Assembly: GCA_003567475.1 (NCBI GenBank)
Contig: PWZL01000057.1
Span: 20,473 to 84,472, forward strand
Length of the DNA: 64,000 nucleotides
Source: Gammaproteobacteria bacterium
Lineage (GTDB): Bacteria; Pseudomonadota; Gammaproteobacteria; Steroidobacterales; PWYM01
Direction: 5' to 3'
The notes beneath the pieces are model-generated. The model searched no databases and had not been told where the DNA came from. It saw only the letters and a list, made by a program, of their open reading frames with translations. This document shows positions 1 through 9,076 of the stretch, piece by piece (the stretch's first letter is position 1; each line of letters opens with the position of its first letter). The position numbers and the translations under genes are program-made.

Positions 1-3000
1 GGGATGTCCAGCGCAACTGCAGCCGCGTTACAGCTGTCCGCCAGTTCGGCGAGCGCATCGGCCACTGTGGCCGCCTCGACGGCCGGATCACGTGCGGCCT
101 GTTCCAGACGCGCTGCCGCTTCGGTGATCGCGGGATAGCCGTAGCCCCCGCCGGCGCCCTTGAGCTGGTGGGCGAGTCGCCCCAACTCGGTGTACTCGCC
201 AGCCGTGGCGAGCACGTTCAGGTGGCTGATGCGCTCCGGCAGCTCGCCGACGAACTCGGCGAGCAAGGGTTGCATGTCGGGGTCATGGGCAAATTCACTC
301 AACATGGGGTGATGATCTCCATTGTCAGGACGGCGCGCCGTGATCGCGTTCACGTCATGGTCGCTGCCCACCAGAGCAAGGCAGGTCTCGAGCAGCGCCT
401 GGCGGTCGATCGGCTTGACCAGGTAGGCGTCGAACCCTGCAGCCTCGCAGCGCGCCCGGTCCTCGGGCAGGGCATGCGCCGTGAGTGCCAGCATCGGTGG
501 GGCGATCGCCAGCCGCGCCGCCTCGCGGGCGAGTTCATAACCATCCATGACGGGCATGTCGATATCACTGACGACGAGCGCTGGGGGTCGTCCCTGCTGG
601 TGCCGGCGGCGCAGGTGCGTGAGCGCGGCAGCCCCATCGGCAACATCCGTGACCTTGGCACCCGCACTGTCTAGGTAGTGGCAGATCAACCGGCGGTTAT
701 CTTCCCCATCCTCGACCACCAGCACCTCCAGACCCTCGAGCGCCCGTTCGCTGGCGATTCGGGACTGCATGATCGCGCGACTCTCGGGGAGGGTCGTGAC
801 CAGGCTCGCGCCGGCGCTGGCGACCAGCGGCACATTGAGCATGAAGCCTGCCGGGTCGCCAGGCGCCGGCGGCTGGACATCCAGCTGGCCCCCCAGGAGT
901 CGGGCCAGTCTGCGGGCAGTCATCAGTCCGAGCTGCGTGCCGTCATGGCGTGGCGCAATGGCGTCGCTGTCGTTGGGCGTCGACTCGAACAGCACTTCGG
1001 TCGCCGCCGGATCCAGCCCTGGGCCACTGTCTCGGAGAGAAATGACCAGTCGCTCGCCCTCGGGTGAAAGCTCACGGCTGATGGCCATGACGACCTCGCC
1101 GCCCAGGCCTGTCCTGACCGCGTAATCGACCAGCTTGACGAGAATCTGGCGCAGACGCAGCGGATCGCTCAGGATGCGCTCCGGAATGGCGTGCCGCAGC
1201 TCGAGGCGCAGGTGAGCGCCCGTTTCCGCGAGTCGCGGCCGCATCGTCAGTTCGATTTCGCGCACCAGATCCACCAGCGAGATGTCGCGAGATTCTAGGG
1301 TGAGCGTGCCGGCTTCGAGCTGCGAGAGGTCGAGAATATCGTTGATTGTGGCCAGCAGGCGCTCGCCGGCGCGTCGCAGCACGGCTGCAGTGTCGTCGCG
1401 GGCGTCGCCGACCGGCACCGCGGCGGCATCGCCCAGCATGTCCGCATAGCCGAGAATCGCGGTCAGCGCGGTGCGGATCTCATGACCCAGGCTTTCCAGA
1501 AAGCGGCTTTTCGCGACGCTGGCGGCCCGGGCTTCGGTCAGCGCCTGTTCAATACGGCCCTCGCGCTCAAGCTGTTCACTGACATCGACGGCAACGGACA
1601 CCAAGCGGTCGCAGTGTCCGTCCGGCCCTCGCAGCGGGATCTTGTCCGTACACAGACTTCGGTAAGTGCCGTTGGCGTCGCGGTAGCGTTCGAGAATCCC
1701 GAATCTTGGTCGGCCAGTGCGCAGCACTTCCCGGTCGTCTGTCAGGTATTTGCCAGCATCCTCGGGCGGAAAGAGTTCCTCCACGCGGTGGCCGCGAACG
1801 TCCTCCACCGGCAGCCCGAGAGCCTGCGCCGCCGTTCGGTTTAGATCGAGGATGCGGTTGCCATCGTCCTTGTAGAACACCAGCGCCGGAATGGCGTCGA
1901 TGATGGCCTGGAGTTCGCTACGCTGCTCGGCGAGCCGTCGACTGGCACGGGTGACCTGAGCATGGGCCTCGCGCAGCTCGGAGATGTCGATATGGACACC
2001 GGCGATCCGTCTGGCCTGACCGGCGAAATCCCGTTCGATGACCTGACCCGCGTCGAGGATCCAGGCCCACTGACCGTCGGCACGACGCAGCCGGTACTCA
2101 CACCGGTATTCAGGCGAGGTGCCGGCGAGATGACCGTCGCGGGCCGCGGCGACGCGCGGATAATCCTCCGGGTGCACCAGTCGCTGCCAACCGTCGATCG
2201 AATCGGGGATGTCCTCGGCACTCAGGCCGAGCAACTCGCCCCAGGCCGCGTCGCGGTTGACCCGGCCGGTGGCGAGATCGACTTCCCAGGTGGCCACGCC
2301 GGCGCCGCGGATGAGCGTGCTCAGTCGATTCGCAGCTTCGCGTTGCCGGGTCACGTCCCGGACCACGGCGATGGCACCGACCAGCGCACCCGCAGCATCA
2401 TGCAGTGGGCGGCTCGAGGAACTGATCCAGCGGATTCGGCCGTGGGCGGCGGGGATGCCGACGATGCAGTCGTCGACCGCTTCACCGCTGCGCAGGGTCA
2501 GACTCGCTGCGTGGTCTTCCCCGGGAAAGCGACTGCCGTCTTCCCGGATCGCTTGCCAGGACGGGTCGGTCGGCTTGCGTCCGATCAAGTCGGCGGCCGA
2601 TAGTCCCAGGATGGCCTGGGCGGCGTCGTTACAGGCCACGACAGCCCCGTCGGCGGCGAACTCGATGATGCCGTCCGTACCGGCCTGCACAACCGCCTGC
2701 AGCCGCCGTTCATGGATCAGACGCTCGCTGATGTCACGCTCGATCAACAGCCAGCCGCGCGTATCCCTGGGTTCCAGTTCGACCTCCGCCCAGTAGTGGC
2801 CGGCGTCACGGTGGCGGAGCTGCAGCCGGGCCCGGGAGGCTTGTCCGGTGGCGAGGGCCGCAAGCAGTGCCTCGCGCTCCGGCGAGTCTTCGCAGCGCTG
2901 TGCGAGCAGCGAGCTCAGGGTCTGGCCGGCGAGAACTGTCGTCGACCATCCGCTGGCGCGTTCCCACGCGGCATTGCACCAGCAGATCACGCCCGCGGCA

Positions 3001-3101
3001 TCCGTCTCCAGCACCGCCGTGGGTCGGGTCTGAATGTCGGCAACCAGTTTTTTGACGGACAGTGCCGGGTGGAAGGCGTTGACGTTGGACGTGTCCCCCA
3101 T
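1..3101 (-). CDS. Multi-PAS hybrid sensor kinase (about 4 PAS, HisKA/HATPase-like, REC, HPt); kinase core degenerate; truncated at the window edge
   Basis: Reverse-strand reading from ATG at 3101 stays open to position 1 (absent from the ORF track because there is no stop in the window). Reads MGDTSNVNAFHPALSVKKLV..., H-box SLGHEIRTALTAILGYA, REC VLVVEDGEDNRRL...VVSDIDMPVMDGYE...VKPID, HPt LAHQLKGAGGGYGYPAI. Confidence 0.85.
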   Translation of the reverse strand, partial: MGDTSNVNAFHPALSVKKLVADIQTRPTAVLETDAAGVICWCNAAWERASGWSTTVLAGQTLSSLLAQRCEDSPEREALLAALATGQASRARLQLRHRDAGHYWAEVELEPRDTRGWLLIERDISERLIHERRLQAVVQAGTDGIIEFAADGAVVACNDAAQAILGLSAADLIGRKPTDPSWQAIREDGSRFPGEDHAASLTLRSGEAVDDCIVGIPAAHGRIRWISSSSRPLHDAAGALVGAIAVVRDVTRQREAANRLSTLIRGAGVATWEVDLATGRVNRDAAWGELLGLSAEDIPDSIDGWQRLVHPEDYPRVAAARDGHLAGTSPEYRCEYRLRRADGQWAWILDAGQVIERDFAGQARRIAGVHIDISELREAHAQVTRASRRLAEQRSELQAIIDAIPALVFYKDDGNRILDLNRTAAQALGLPVEDVRGHRVEELFPPEDAGKYLTDDREVLRTGRPRFGILERYRDANGTYRSLCTDKIPLRGPDGHCDRLVSVAVDVSEQLEREGRIEQALTEARAASVAKSRFLESLGHEIRTALTAILGYADMLGDAAAVPVGDARDDTAAVLRRAGERLLATINDILDLSQLEAGTLTLESRDISLVDLVREIELTMRPRLAETGAHLRLELRHAIPERILSDPLRLRQILVKLVDYAVRTGLGGEVVMAISRELSPEGERLVISLRDSGPGLDPAATEVLFESTPNDSDAIAPRHDGTQLGLMTARRLARLLGGQLDVQPPAPGDPAGFMLNVPLVASAGASLVTTLPESRAIMQSRIASERALEGLEVLVVEDGEDNRRLICHYLDSAGAKVTDVADGAAALTHLRRRHQQGRPPALVVSDIDMPVMDGYELAREAARLAIAPPMLALTAHALPEDRARCEAAGFDAYLVKPIDRQALLETCLALVGSDHDVNAITARRPDNGDHHPMLSEFAHDPDMQPLLAEFVGELPERISHLNVLATAGEYTELGRLAHQLKGAGGGYGYPAITEAAARLEQAARDPAVEAATVADALAELADSCNAAAVALDI

Positions 3102-3141
3102 GGAGGCTCCCCGAGGCAGGTGATCGGCAGTGCTCGTGCCT

Positions 3142-3168
3142 GTATCGTCCGCAGCACGGAATTCTTCA
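3142..3168 (-). promoter_or_regulatory. Possible sigma28-like or sigma70 promoter for the hybrid kinase
   Basis: Reverse strand TGAAGAAT-N11-GACGATAC; the same bases also read as TTGAAG-N17-GATACA (sigma70-like). Confidence 0.35.
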
Positions 3169-3195
3169 ATCGCTGCGCTCCGGTAAGATAGGCCC

Positions 3196-3723
3196 ATGGA
3201 TAAGGTGGCCCTCGACATGCCTGACGCCGCGCGGCGTCACCCGGTGCTGCACCTGGAAGTCTCGCTGCGCGAGCAGTGCCTGAGCCTGTGGCAGGCTGGC
3301 GTGCGGGTTGCGGACTACCCGGTCTCCACGGCGCTGCTGGGCCCCGGGGAGCAGGCAGGCAGTGGCTGTACCCCCCGCGGTCGTCATTGCGTCCGCGCGC
3401 GGATCGGCGCGGGTCTGCCTGCGGGTGCCGTCCTGGTGGGCCGACGTCCCACCGGAGAGCTCTGGTCACCGGTCCTGGCGGAGCATTATCCGGAGCGTGA
3501 CTGGATCCTTAGCAGAATCCTCTGGTTGAGCGGGCTGGAGCCCGGCGTCAACCGGCTGGGCAAGGTCGACAGCATGCGCCGGTACATTTACATCCACGGG
3601 ACGCCAGAGACCGAACCTATGGGCATCCCCCGGTCCCATGGGTGTGTGCGGATGCGTAATCAGGATGTCATCGAACTGTTCGACCGTGTTGTCGTCGGTA
3701 CCGGGGTGAGGATCGTCGAGTGA
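3196..3723 (+). CDS. L,D-transpeptidase (YkuD-fold) family protein
   Basis: C-terminal HGTPETEPMGIPRSHGCVRMRN matches the L,D-transpeptidase SHGCVRM active site. Confidence 0.85.
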   Translation: MDKVALDMPDAARRHPVLHLEVSLREQCLSLWQAGVRVADYPVSTALLGPGEQAGSGCTPRGRHCVRARIGAGLPAGAVLVGRRPTGELWSPVLAEHYPERDWILSRILWLSGLEPGVNRLGKVDSMRRYIYIHGTPETEPMGIPRSHGCVRMRNQDVIELFDRVVVGTGVRIVE

Positions 3724-4766
3724 CGCTCGGACCGGTCATGGTTGATCTCGCCGGCACGGAGCTCAGGCCCGACGAGCGTGAGCTGCTGATGCGCCCGGAG
3801 GTGGGCGGCGTCATCCTGTTTGCGCGCAACCATGCCTCGGCACCGCAGCTGACCGCGCTGGTGGACAGCATCCATGCGCTGCGCACACCGCCGCTGCTCG
3901 TGGCCGTCGATCAGGAAGGCGGGCGCGTGCAACGCTGCCGCCAGGATTTCACCGCACTGCCTCCGGTGAGATTGCTTGGCCATCTCTACGACGCCTGCCC
4001 GCGTGAAGCGCGTGAGCTGGCGCGACTGTTCGGCTGGCTGCTGGCCGCTGAGCTCAGAGCCTGTCACGTGGATCTGAGTTTTGCGCCAGTGCTCGACCTC
4101 GATCGCGGGGTGGCGCAGGTGATCGGTGATCGCGCGCTGCATCGCGCGCCCGACGCGGTCGCGGTCCTGGGGCAGGCGCTGATGCTCGGCATGCGGGATG
4201 CCGGCATGGCCGCCGTGGGCAAGCACTTTCCGGGTCACGGCGCGGCAGTGGCCGACTCGCATGTGGCCGAGGCGGTGGACCGGCGTGAGTGGGGGGAGCT
4301 GCTGGACGATATCGAACCGTTCCGGCGCATGATCGATGCGGGCCTGTCTGGTCTGATGATGGGCCACGTGATCTATCCCTCGGTCGACGCACGCCCGGCA
4401 GGTTTCTCGTCACGCTGGATTCGGGAGGAACTGCGCGGACGCCTTGGGTTCGCTGGCGCGGTGTTCAGTGATGATCTCAGTATGCAAGGCGCGGTATCTG
4501 GCGGCGGGCCCACCGGGCGGGCGCAGGCGGCCCTTGAGGCTGGCTGCGACATGGTGCTGGTGTGCAACGATCCCGCGGCAGCACGTCGGGTGGTGACCGA
4601 CCTAGAGGGCCACGTCGATCCCGCGGCGCAGCTTCGCCTGGTGCGCCTGCGCCCGCGGCGGCAGCTGGACTGGCAGGCCCTGCGCGCGTTCCCGCAATGG
4701 CACAGTGCCCGCGAGCAGATCGCACGGCTGGCTGCGCCGCCCGGTCTGGTGCTTGACCCGGAGTGA
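3720..4766 (+). CDS. nagZ: Beta-N-acetylhexosaminidase (GH3)
   Basis: VMVDLAGTELRPDERELL.RPEVGGVILFARN, AVDQEGGRVQR, KHFPGHGAAVADSH; 4-bp overlap with the upstream gene. Confidence 0.93.
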   Translation: MTLGPVMVDLAGTELRPDERELLMRPEVGGVILFARNHASAPQLTALVDSIHALRTPPLLVAVDQEGGRVQRCRQDFTALPPVRLLGHLYDACPREARELARLFGWLLAAELRACHVDLSFAPVLDLDRGVAQVIGDRALHRAPDAVAVLGQALMLGMRDAGMAAVGKHFPGHGAAVADSHVAEAVDRREWGELLDDIEPFRRMIDAGLSGLMMGHVIYPSVDARPAGFSSRWIREELRGRLGFAGAVFSDDLSMQGAVSGGGPTGRAQAALEAGCDMVLVCNDPAAARRVVTDLEGHVDPAAQLRLVRLRPRRQLDWQALRAFPQWHSAREQIARLAAPPGLVLDPE

Positions 4767-4770
4767 ACGG

Positions 4771-5340
4771 ATGAGCCGCGCCGAGCGTGCGAAACAACTG
4801 CTGGCTCGCGCGCGTGTCATCCACGACCCGGCGGCGGTGGCCCATGCCCTGGATGTGCAGGCCGTAGCGATTGCCCGGCAGCTGGCAGATGCGGACCCCC
4901 TGGTCCTCGCCGTGATGTCGGGGGGGATGTGGCCGACCGTCGAGCTCGGCCGGCGCTTCGGCTTTCCCCACCAGGTGGACTATCTGCATGCCACCCGCTA
5001 TCGCGGCGGACGACGCGGCGGTGAACTCGACTGGCGGGTCTCGCCTCGGCTGGCACTCGAGGGCCGCACAGTGCTTGTGATCGACGATATCCTCGACGAG
5101 GGCCATACACTGGCCGCGGTGCAGGTGGCCTGTCATCGCGCTGGCGCGCGCAGCGTGGCCACGGCGGTGCTTGCGCTGAAGCGTCATGACCGGCGGGCAC
5201 CCGGTGTCGCTGTCGATTTTCACGCGCTGGAAGTGCCCGACGAGTACGTGTTCGGTTGCGGCATGGACGTCGATGAATACTGGCGAAACCTGCCGGCCAT
5301 CTATGCCGTGGCCACCGAAGGAGTCGAGCATGAGCGTTGA
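4771..5340 (+). CDS. Hypoxanthine-guanine phosphoribosyltransferase family
   Basis: PRPP motif VLVIDDILDEGHTL; start moved from the ORF-track 4705 to ATG 4771. Confidence 0.85.
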   Translation: MSRAERAKQLLARARVIHDPAAVAHALDVQAVAIARQLADADPLVLAVMSGGMWPTVELGRRFGFPHQVDYLHATRYRGGRRGGELDWRVSPRLALEGRTVLVIDDILDEGHTLAAVQVACHRAGARSVATAVLALKRHDRRAPGVAVDFHALEVPDEYVFGCGMDVDEYWRNLPAIYAVATEGVEHER

Positions 5341-6115
5341 TCCGCCGAGGATCGGCCTGATCGGCGGCACTGGCCTGGACCAGCCCGAGCTTCTGGAGGC
5401 GCGCGTTGAGCGGCCGATGACAACGCCCTGGGGAACGCCGTCGGCCGCGCCGGTGCTCGGCGAGATGGCCGGCGTGCCCGTGGTCTTTGTCGCCCGTCAT
5501 GGTCTGGAGCATGAGTGGCCGCCGCATCGGGTCAACTATCGCGCCAATCTTGCCGCCCTGCAGGCTGCCGGTGCACGCGTGGTTGTCGGACTCAATGCCG
5601 TCGGGGGCATTGCGTCTTGGCTGGGACCGGGCTGCCTGGCCCTGCCGGATCAGCTGATCGACTACACCTGGGGCCGCTGTCAGAGCCTCTGGGACGGCCC
5701 CGGTGAGATGCGGCATGTGGAGTTCACCGACCCGATGGCTCCGCCGGTGCACGCGTGCCTGTGCGAGGCGGGGCGCCGGCTCGAGGTGGCGCCGACACCA
5801 CGCGGCGTGTACGGCGTGACCCAGGGGCCTCGGCTGGAAACCCGCGCGGAGATCGAACGCCTGGCCCGCGACGGGTGCGACATGGTCGGCATGACCCTCA
5901 TGCCGGAGGCGGCCATCGCCCGCGAACTTGGACTGGCCTATGCCTGCATCGCCCTGTCGGTCAACTGGGCCGCCGGTCGCGGTGCCCGCGGTCTACATGT
6001 CGAGATGACCGAGTCCATGGCGGCCGCCACAGCCGCCGCACTGGCCCTGTTGCGCGCGGCGCTGCCAGCGCTTGCCGCGTTACCGTGGCCATCGCGCGAC
6101 GAAAGCTTCACCTGA
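5330..6115 (+). CDS. S-methyl-5'-thioinosine/thioadenosine phosphorylase family
   Basis: IGLIGGTGLDQPELL, FVARHGLEHEWPPHRVNYRAN, GLNAVGGI, VGMTLMPEAAIARELGLAYACIAL; start ATG 5330. Confidence 0.85.
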   Translation: MSVDPPRIGLIGGTGLDQPELLEARVERPMTTPWGTPSAAPVLGEMAGVPVVFVARHGLEHEWPPHRVNYRANLAALQAAGARVVVGLNAVGGIASWLGPGCLALPDQLIDYTWGRCQSLWDGPGEMRHVEFTDPMAPPVHACLCEAGRRLEVAPTPRGVYGVTQGPRLETRAEIERLARDGCDMVGMTLMPEAAIARELGLAYACIALSVNWAAGRGARGLHVEMTESMAAATAAALALLRAALPALAALPWPSRDESFT

Positions 6116-6226
6116 AGCGCGTGCCGGCGCTGGGCGTGACCGGCGCCTTCATTTTCCCGTCGTCCGGTCGATACCCCGCGGGAGGCGTCGGGTCTGCCGC
6201 CGTCGGATGGTTGAGAGGCATGCGCG

Positions 6227-9076
6227 ATGGAGTACCGCGGAGACGAGGGCAACGAACAGGTTCGCCTTGCGGCCCTGCATCGCCTGGAGCTGCTGGATAC
6301 CCCGGACGAAGAACGCTTTGACCGACTGACCCGCCTGGTCGCGCGCGTGCTGGAGGTGCCGATAGCGCTGATCAGCCTGGTAGACGCCGAGCGAGTCTGG
6401 TTCAAATCGCGCTACGGTCTCGCGGCCCGGGAAGTGCCACGGGATTGCACCTTCTGCGAACTTGCACTGGAAGAAGCGGGCCCCTTGGTGGTGCCCGATA
6501 CACGCCGCGATGTCCGGTTCGCCGCCGCACCGCTGGTGACGGCGGAGAATGGCATTCGCTTCTATGCCGGACAGCCGCTGCGCTCGCCAGAGGGACAGCG
6601 TATCGGCACGCTATGTGTGCTGGATGTCGAACCGCGTGGTTTCGATGAGGAAGCGCTGAGTACGCTGGTGGAATTCGGCGCTCTGGTCGAACATGAACTG
6701 GCCGCGCGCGGCCGCGAACTGGCCTATCACGAGGTTCTCGAACGTCTCCCGGACGCCGCCTATCTGATCGGATTGGAAGGCGCGGAACGCGGCCGCGTCC
6801 TCTGGGTCAATTCGGCGGCCATCCGGCTCTACGGTCTGGACCCCACCTGCAACCGTGGCCGTCTGATGCGTGATATGGGCACCCCGGAAGGCGCGCGGGA
6901 GGTCGAAGCGCGGATGGCCCGGCTGGAGGCCGGAGAGCATCTGCGCTTCCGGCAACGCCATGTCGCCCCCGAGGGTGGGGAGTTCGAGGTGGCGATTTCC
7001 GCGCGGCGTATCGTCCTCGATGGCCGCGGAGTCGTGCTGTCGCTGCATCGGAATCTCGAAGAGAGCGCGCTGCGCGAGCTCGACGCCCTGCGGAGCGCCA
7101 TCGGCCGGCATATGTTGTACTCCGTTACCGATCGACGCGGGCGGATCGTCGATGTCAACGAGGGCTTCTGCCGCCTGAGCGGTTTCCGTCGCGAGGACCT
7201 GCTCGGGCGCGATCATCGGGTGTTCAGCTCCGGCTATCACGACCAGCAATTCTGGCAGGGCATGTGGGGCGCTCTGCTGGCCGGGCGGGTCTGGCGTGGC
7301 GAGATCTGCAACCGCGCCCGCGACGGTGCCCTGTTCTGGGTGGACTCCACGCATATCCCCCAGCTGGATGGTGATGGACGGCCTGAGCGCTACATCACGC
7401 TGCGCTTCGACATCACCGCGAAGAAGCGTCTGGAACAGGAACTGCGCGAGCAGACGCGAGACCTGGAGCTCAAGCAGCGCTCGCTGGAGCATGCCGAACA
7501 ACGTTTGCTCCTGGCCATGGAAACCGGGCGTATCGGCCTGTGGGATGCCGATCTGGATCTGCGCAGTGCGTATTGCGCCGAAAGCTGGTTCACCTTGCGC
7601 GGCAGACCACCGCGGGAGGGACGGGTCCCCCTCGATGAGGGCTACGAGGAGTGTCATCCGGAGGACCGACCCGGCATGGAGGTGGCGATGGAGCGTCATA
7701 TTTACCTCGGCTCACCAGGTTATGTGAACGAACGCAGAGTCCGCACCGCCGAGGGGCAGTGGCGCTGGATTCGAGATGTGGGACGGGTGATCGAGCGACG
7801 GCCTGACGGGTCGCCCCGGCGACTGATCGGGGTCAATATCGACATCCAGGCACTGCGTGAAGCCATGCGGCAGGCCGCGGCGGCGAGCCAGGCGAAAAGC
7901 GAATTCCTCGCTCACATGAGCCACGAGATCCGTACGCCGATGACCGCGATTCTCGGCTACGCAGAACTGCTTGCCGAAGCGACAGAACCGGACCCCGCTC
8001 AGTTCCGGCCTGCTGCAGACACCATCCGTCGCAATGCCGAACATCTGCTGACCGTGCTGAACGACATCCTCGACGTTTCCAAGATCGAAGCGGGGCAGCT
8101 GCAGATCGAACAGGTCCCTGTGCAGCCGCTGGCGCTGGTCCGGGACGCATTGCAATTGCTTCAGGCGAAGGCGGCGGCCAAGGGTCTGAGCTTGCGCCTG
8201 GTGTGCGATTCAGAGGTGCCCGAGACCATTCAGTCCGACCCGGTACGGTTACGACAGATTCTCCTGAATCTGATCGGCAACGCCATCAAGTTCACCGAGG
8301 CCGGTGAGGTGGTGGTCCACGTGCTGCATGACGAGCGTTCCAGGTGGCTGGTCTTCCGGATCGTGGATACCGGGATCGGCATGAGTCCGGAGGCCTGTGC
8401 CCGGATCGCGCGTTTCGAGGCGTTCAGCCAGGGCGATGCCAGCATGGCACGGCGGTTCGGCGGGACGGGCCTGGGACTCAGGATCTCGCGCGCGCTGGCA
8501 CAGAAGCTCGGCGGGGACCTGACGCTCACTTCGCGCGAGGGGGTGGGCAGCACCTTTTCGGTCACGGTGAGCACAGGCGACATCACTGGTGTGCCGCTGC
8601 ACCCGGCCGGCGTGGTCGGGGCGCCGGCCCCCAGCACGGCCGTCGCGCCGCGGTCGTCGGGGGGGCAGCCGCTTGCCGGTCTCGCGATCCTGCTGGTCGA
8701 GGACGGTATGGACAACCAGCGGCTGATCCGCCATCACCTTGTGCGTGGCGGGGCCCGAGTGTCACTGGCCGAAAACGGCCGCGAAGCCATGGAGCTCGTG
8801 ACCGCGAGGGAGGCAGGTCCGGACCTGATCCTCATGGACATGCAGATGCCCGTGATGGACGGCTACAGCGCGACCCGGGCGCTGCGTGCCGCCGGCTGGA
8901 CCGCGCCGATCGTTGCGCTGACCGCTCACGCCATGAGTGGTGATCGGGAACGGTGTCTTGAGGCAGGCTGCGACGACTATCTGAGCAAGCCGGTGAATGT
9001 GGCGCAACTGCTCGAGACCTGCCAACGGCTGGCCGGTGGCAGCGGTGCCGCGCGGCGGGTAGGCTTCGGAAGATGA
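6227..9076 (+). CDS. GAF-PAS hybrid sensor histidine kinase with C-terminal REC, no HPt
   Basis: SHEIRTPMTAILGYAELL, NLIGNAIKFT, DTGIGMS, FGGTGLGLRIS, LLVEDGMDNQRL...LMDMQMPVMDGYS. Confidence 0.92.
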   Translation: MEYRGDEGNEQVRLAALHRLELLDTPDEERFDRLTRLVARVLEVPIALISLVDAERVWFKSRYGLAAREVPRDCTFCELALEEAGPLVVPDTRRDVRFAAAPLVTAENGIRFYAGQPLRSPEGQRIGTLCVLDVEPRGFDEEALSTLVEFGALVEHELAARGRELAYHEVLERLPDAAYLIGLEGAERGRVLWVNSAAIRLYGLDPTCNRGRLMRDMGTPEGAREVEARMARLEAGEHLRFRQRHVAPEGGEFEVAISARRIVLDGRGVVLSLHRNLEESALRELDALRSAIGRHMLYSVTDRRGRIVDVNEGFCRLSGFRREDLLGRDHRVFSSGYHDQQFWQGMWGALLAGRVWRGEICNRARDGALFWVDSTHIPQLDGDGRPERYITLRFDITAKKRLEQELREQTRDLELKQRSLEHAEQRLLLAMETGRIGLWDADLDLRSAYCAESWFTLRGRPPREGRVPLDEGYEECHPEDRPGMEVAMERHIYLGSPGYVNERRVRTAEGQWRWIRDVGRVIERRPDGSPRRLIGVNIDIQALREAMRQAAAASQAKSEFLAHMSHEIRTPMTAILGYAELLAEATEPDPAQFRPAADTIRRNAEHLLTVLNDILDVSKIEAGQLQIEQVPVQPLALVRDALQLLQAKAAAKGLSLRLVCDSEVPETIQSDPVRLRQILLNLIGNAIKFTEAGEVVVHVLHDERSRWLVFRIVDTGIGMSPEACARIARFEAFSQGDASMARRFGGTGLGLRISRALAQKLGGDLTLTSREGVGSTFSVTVSTGDITGVPLHPAGVVGAPAPSTAVAPRSSGGQPLAGLAILLVEDGMDNQRLIRHHLVRGGARVSLAENGREAMELVTAREAGPDLILMDMQMPVMDGYSATRALRAAGWTAPIVALTAHAMSGDRERCLEAGCDDYLSKPVNVAQLLETCQRLAGGSGAARRVGFGR

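Noticed and set aside
6140-6180. Sigma28 promoter upstream of the 6227 kinase (GTCGATAC)
   Set aside because: No TAAA/TCAA -35 at proper spacing (TTCATTTT only).
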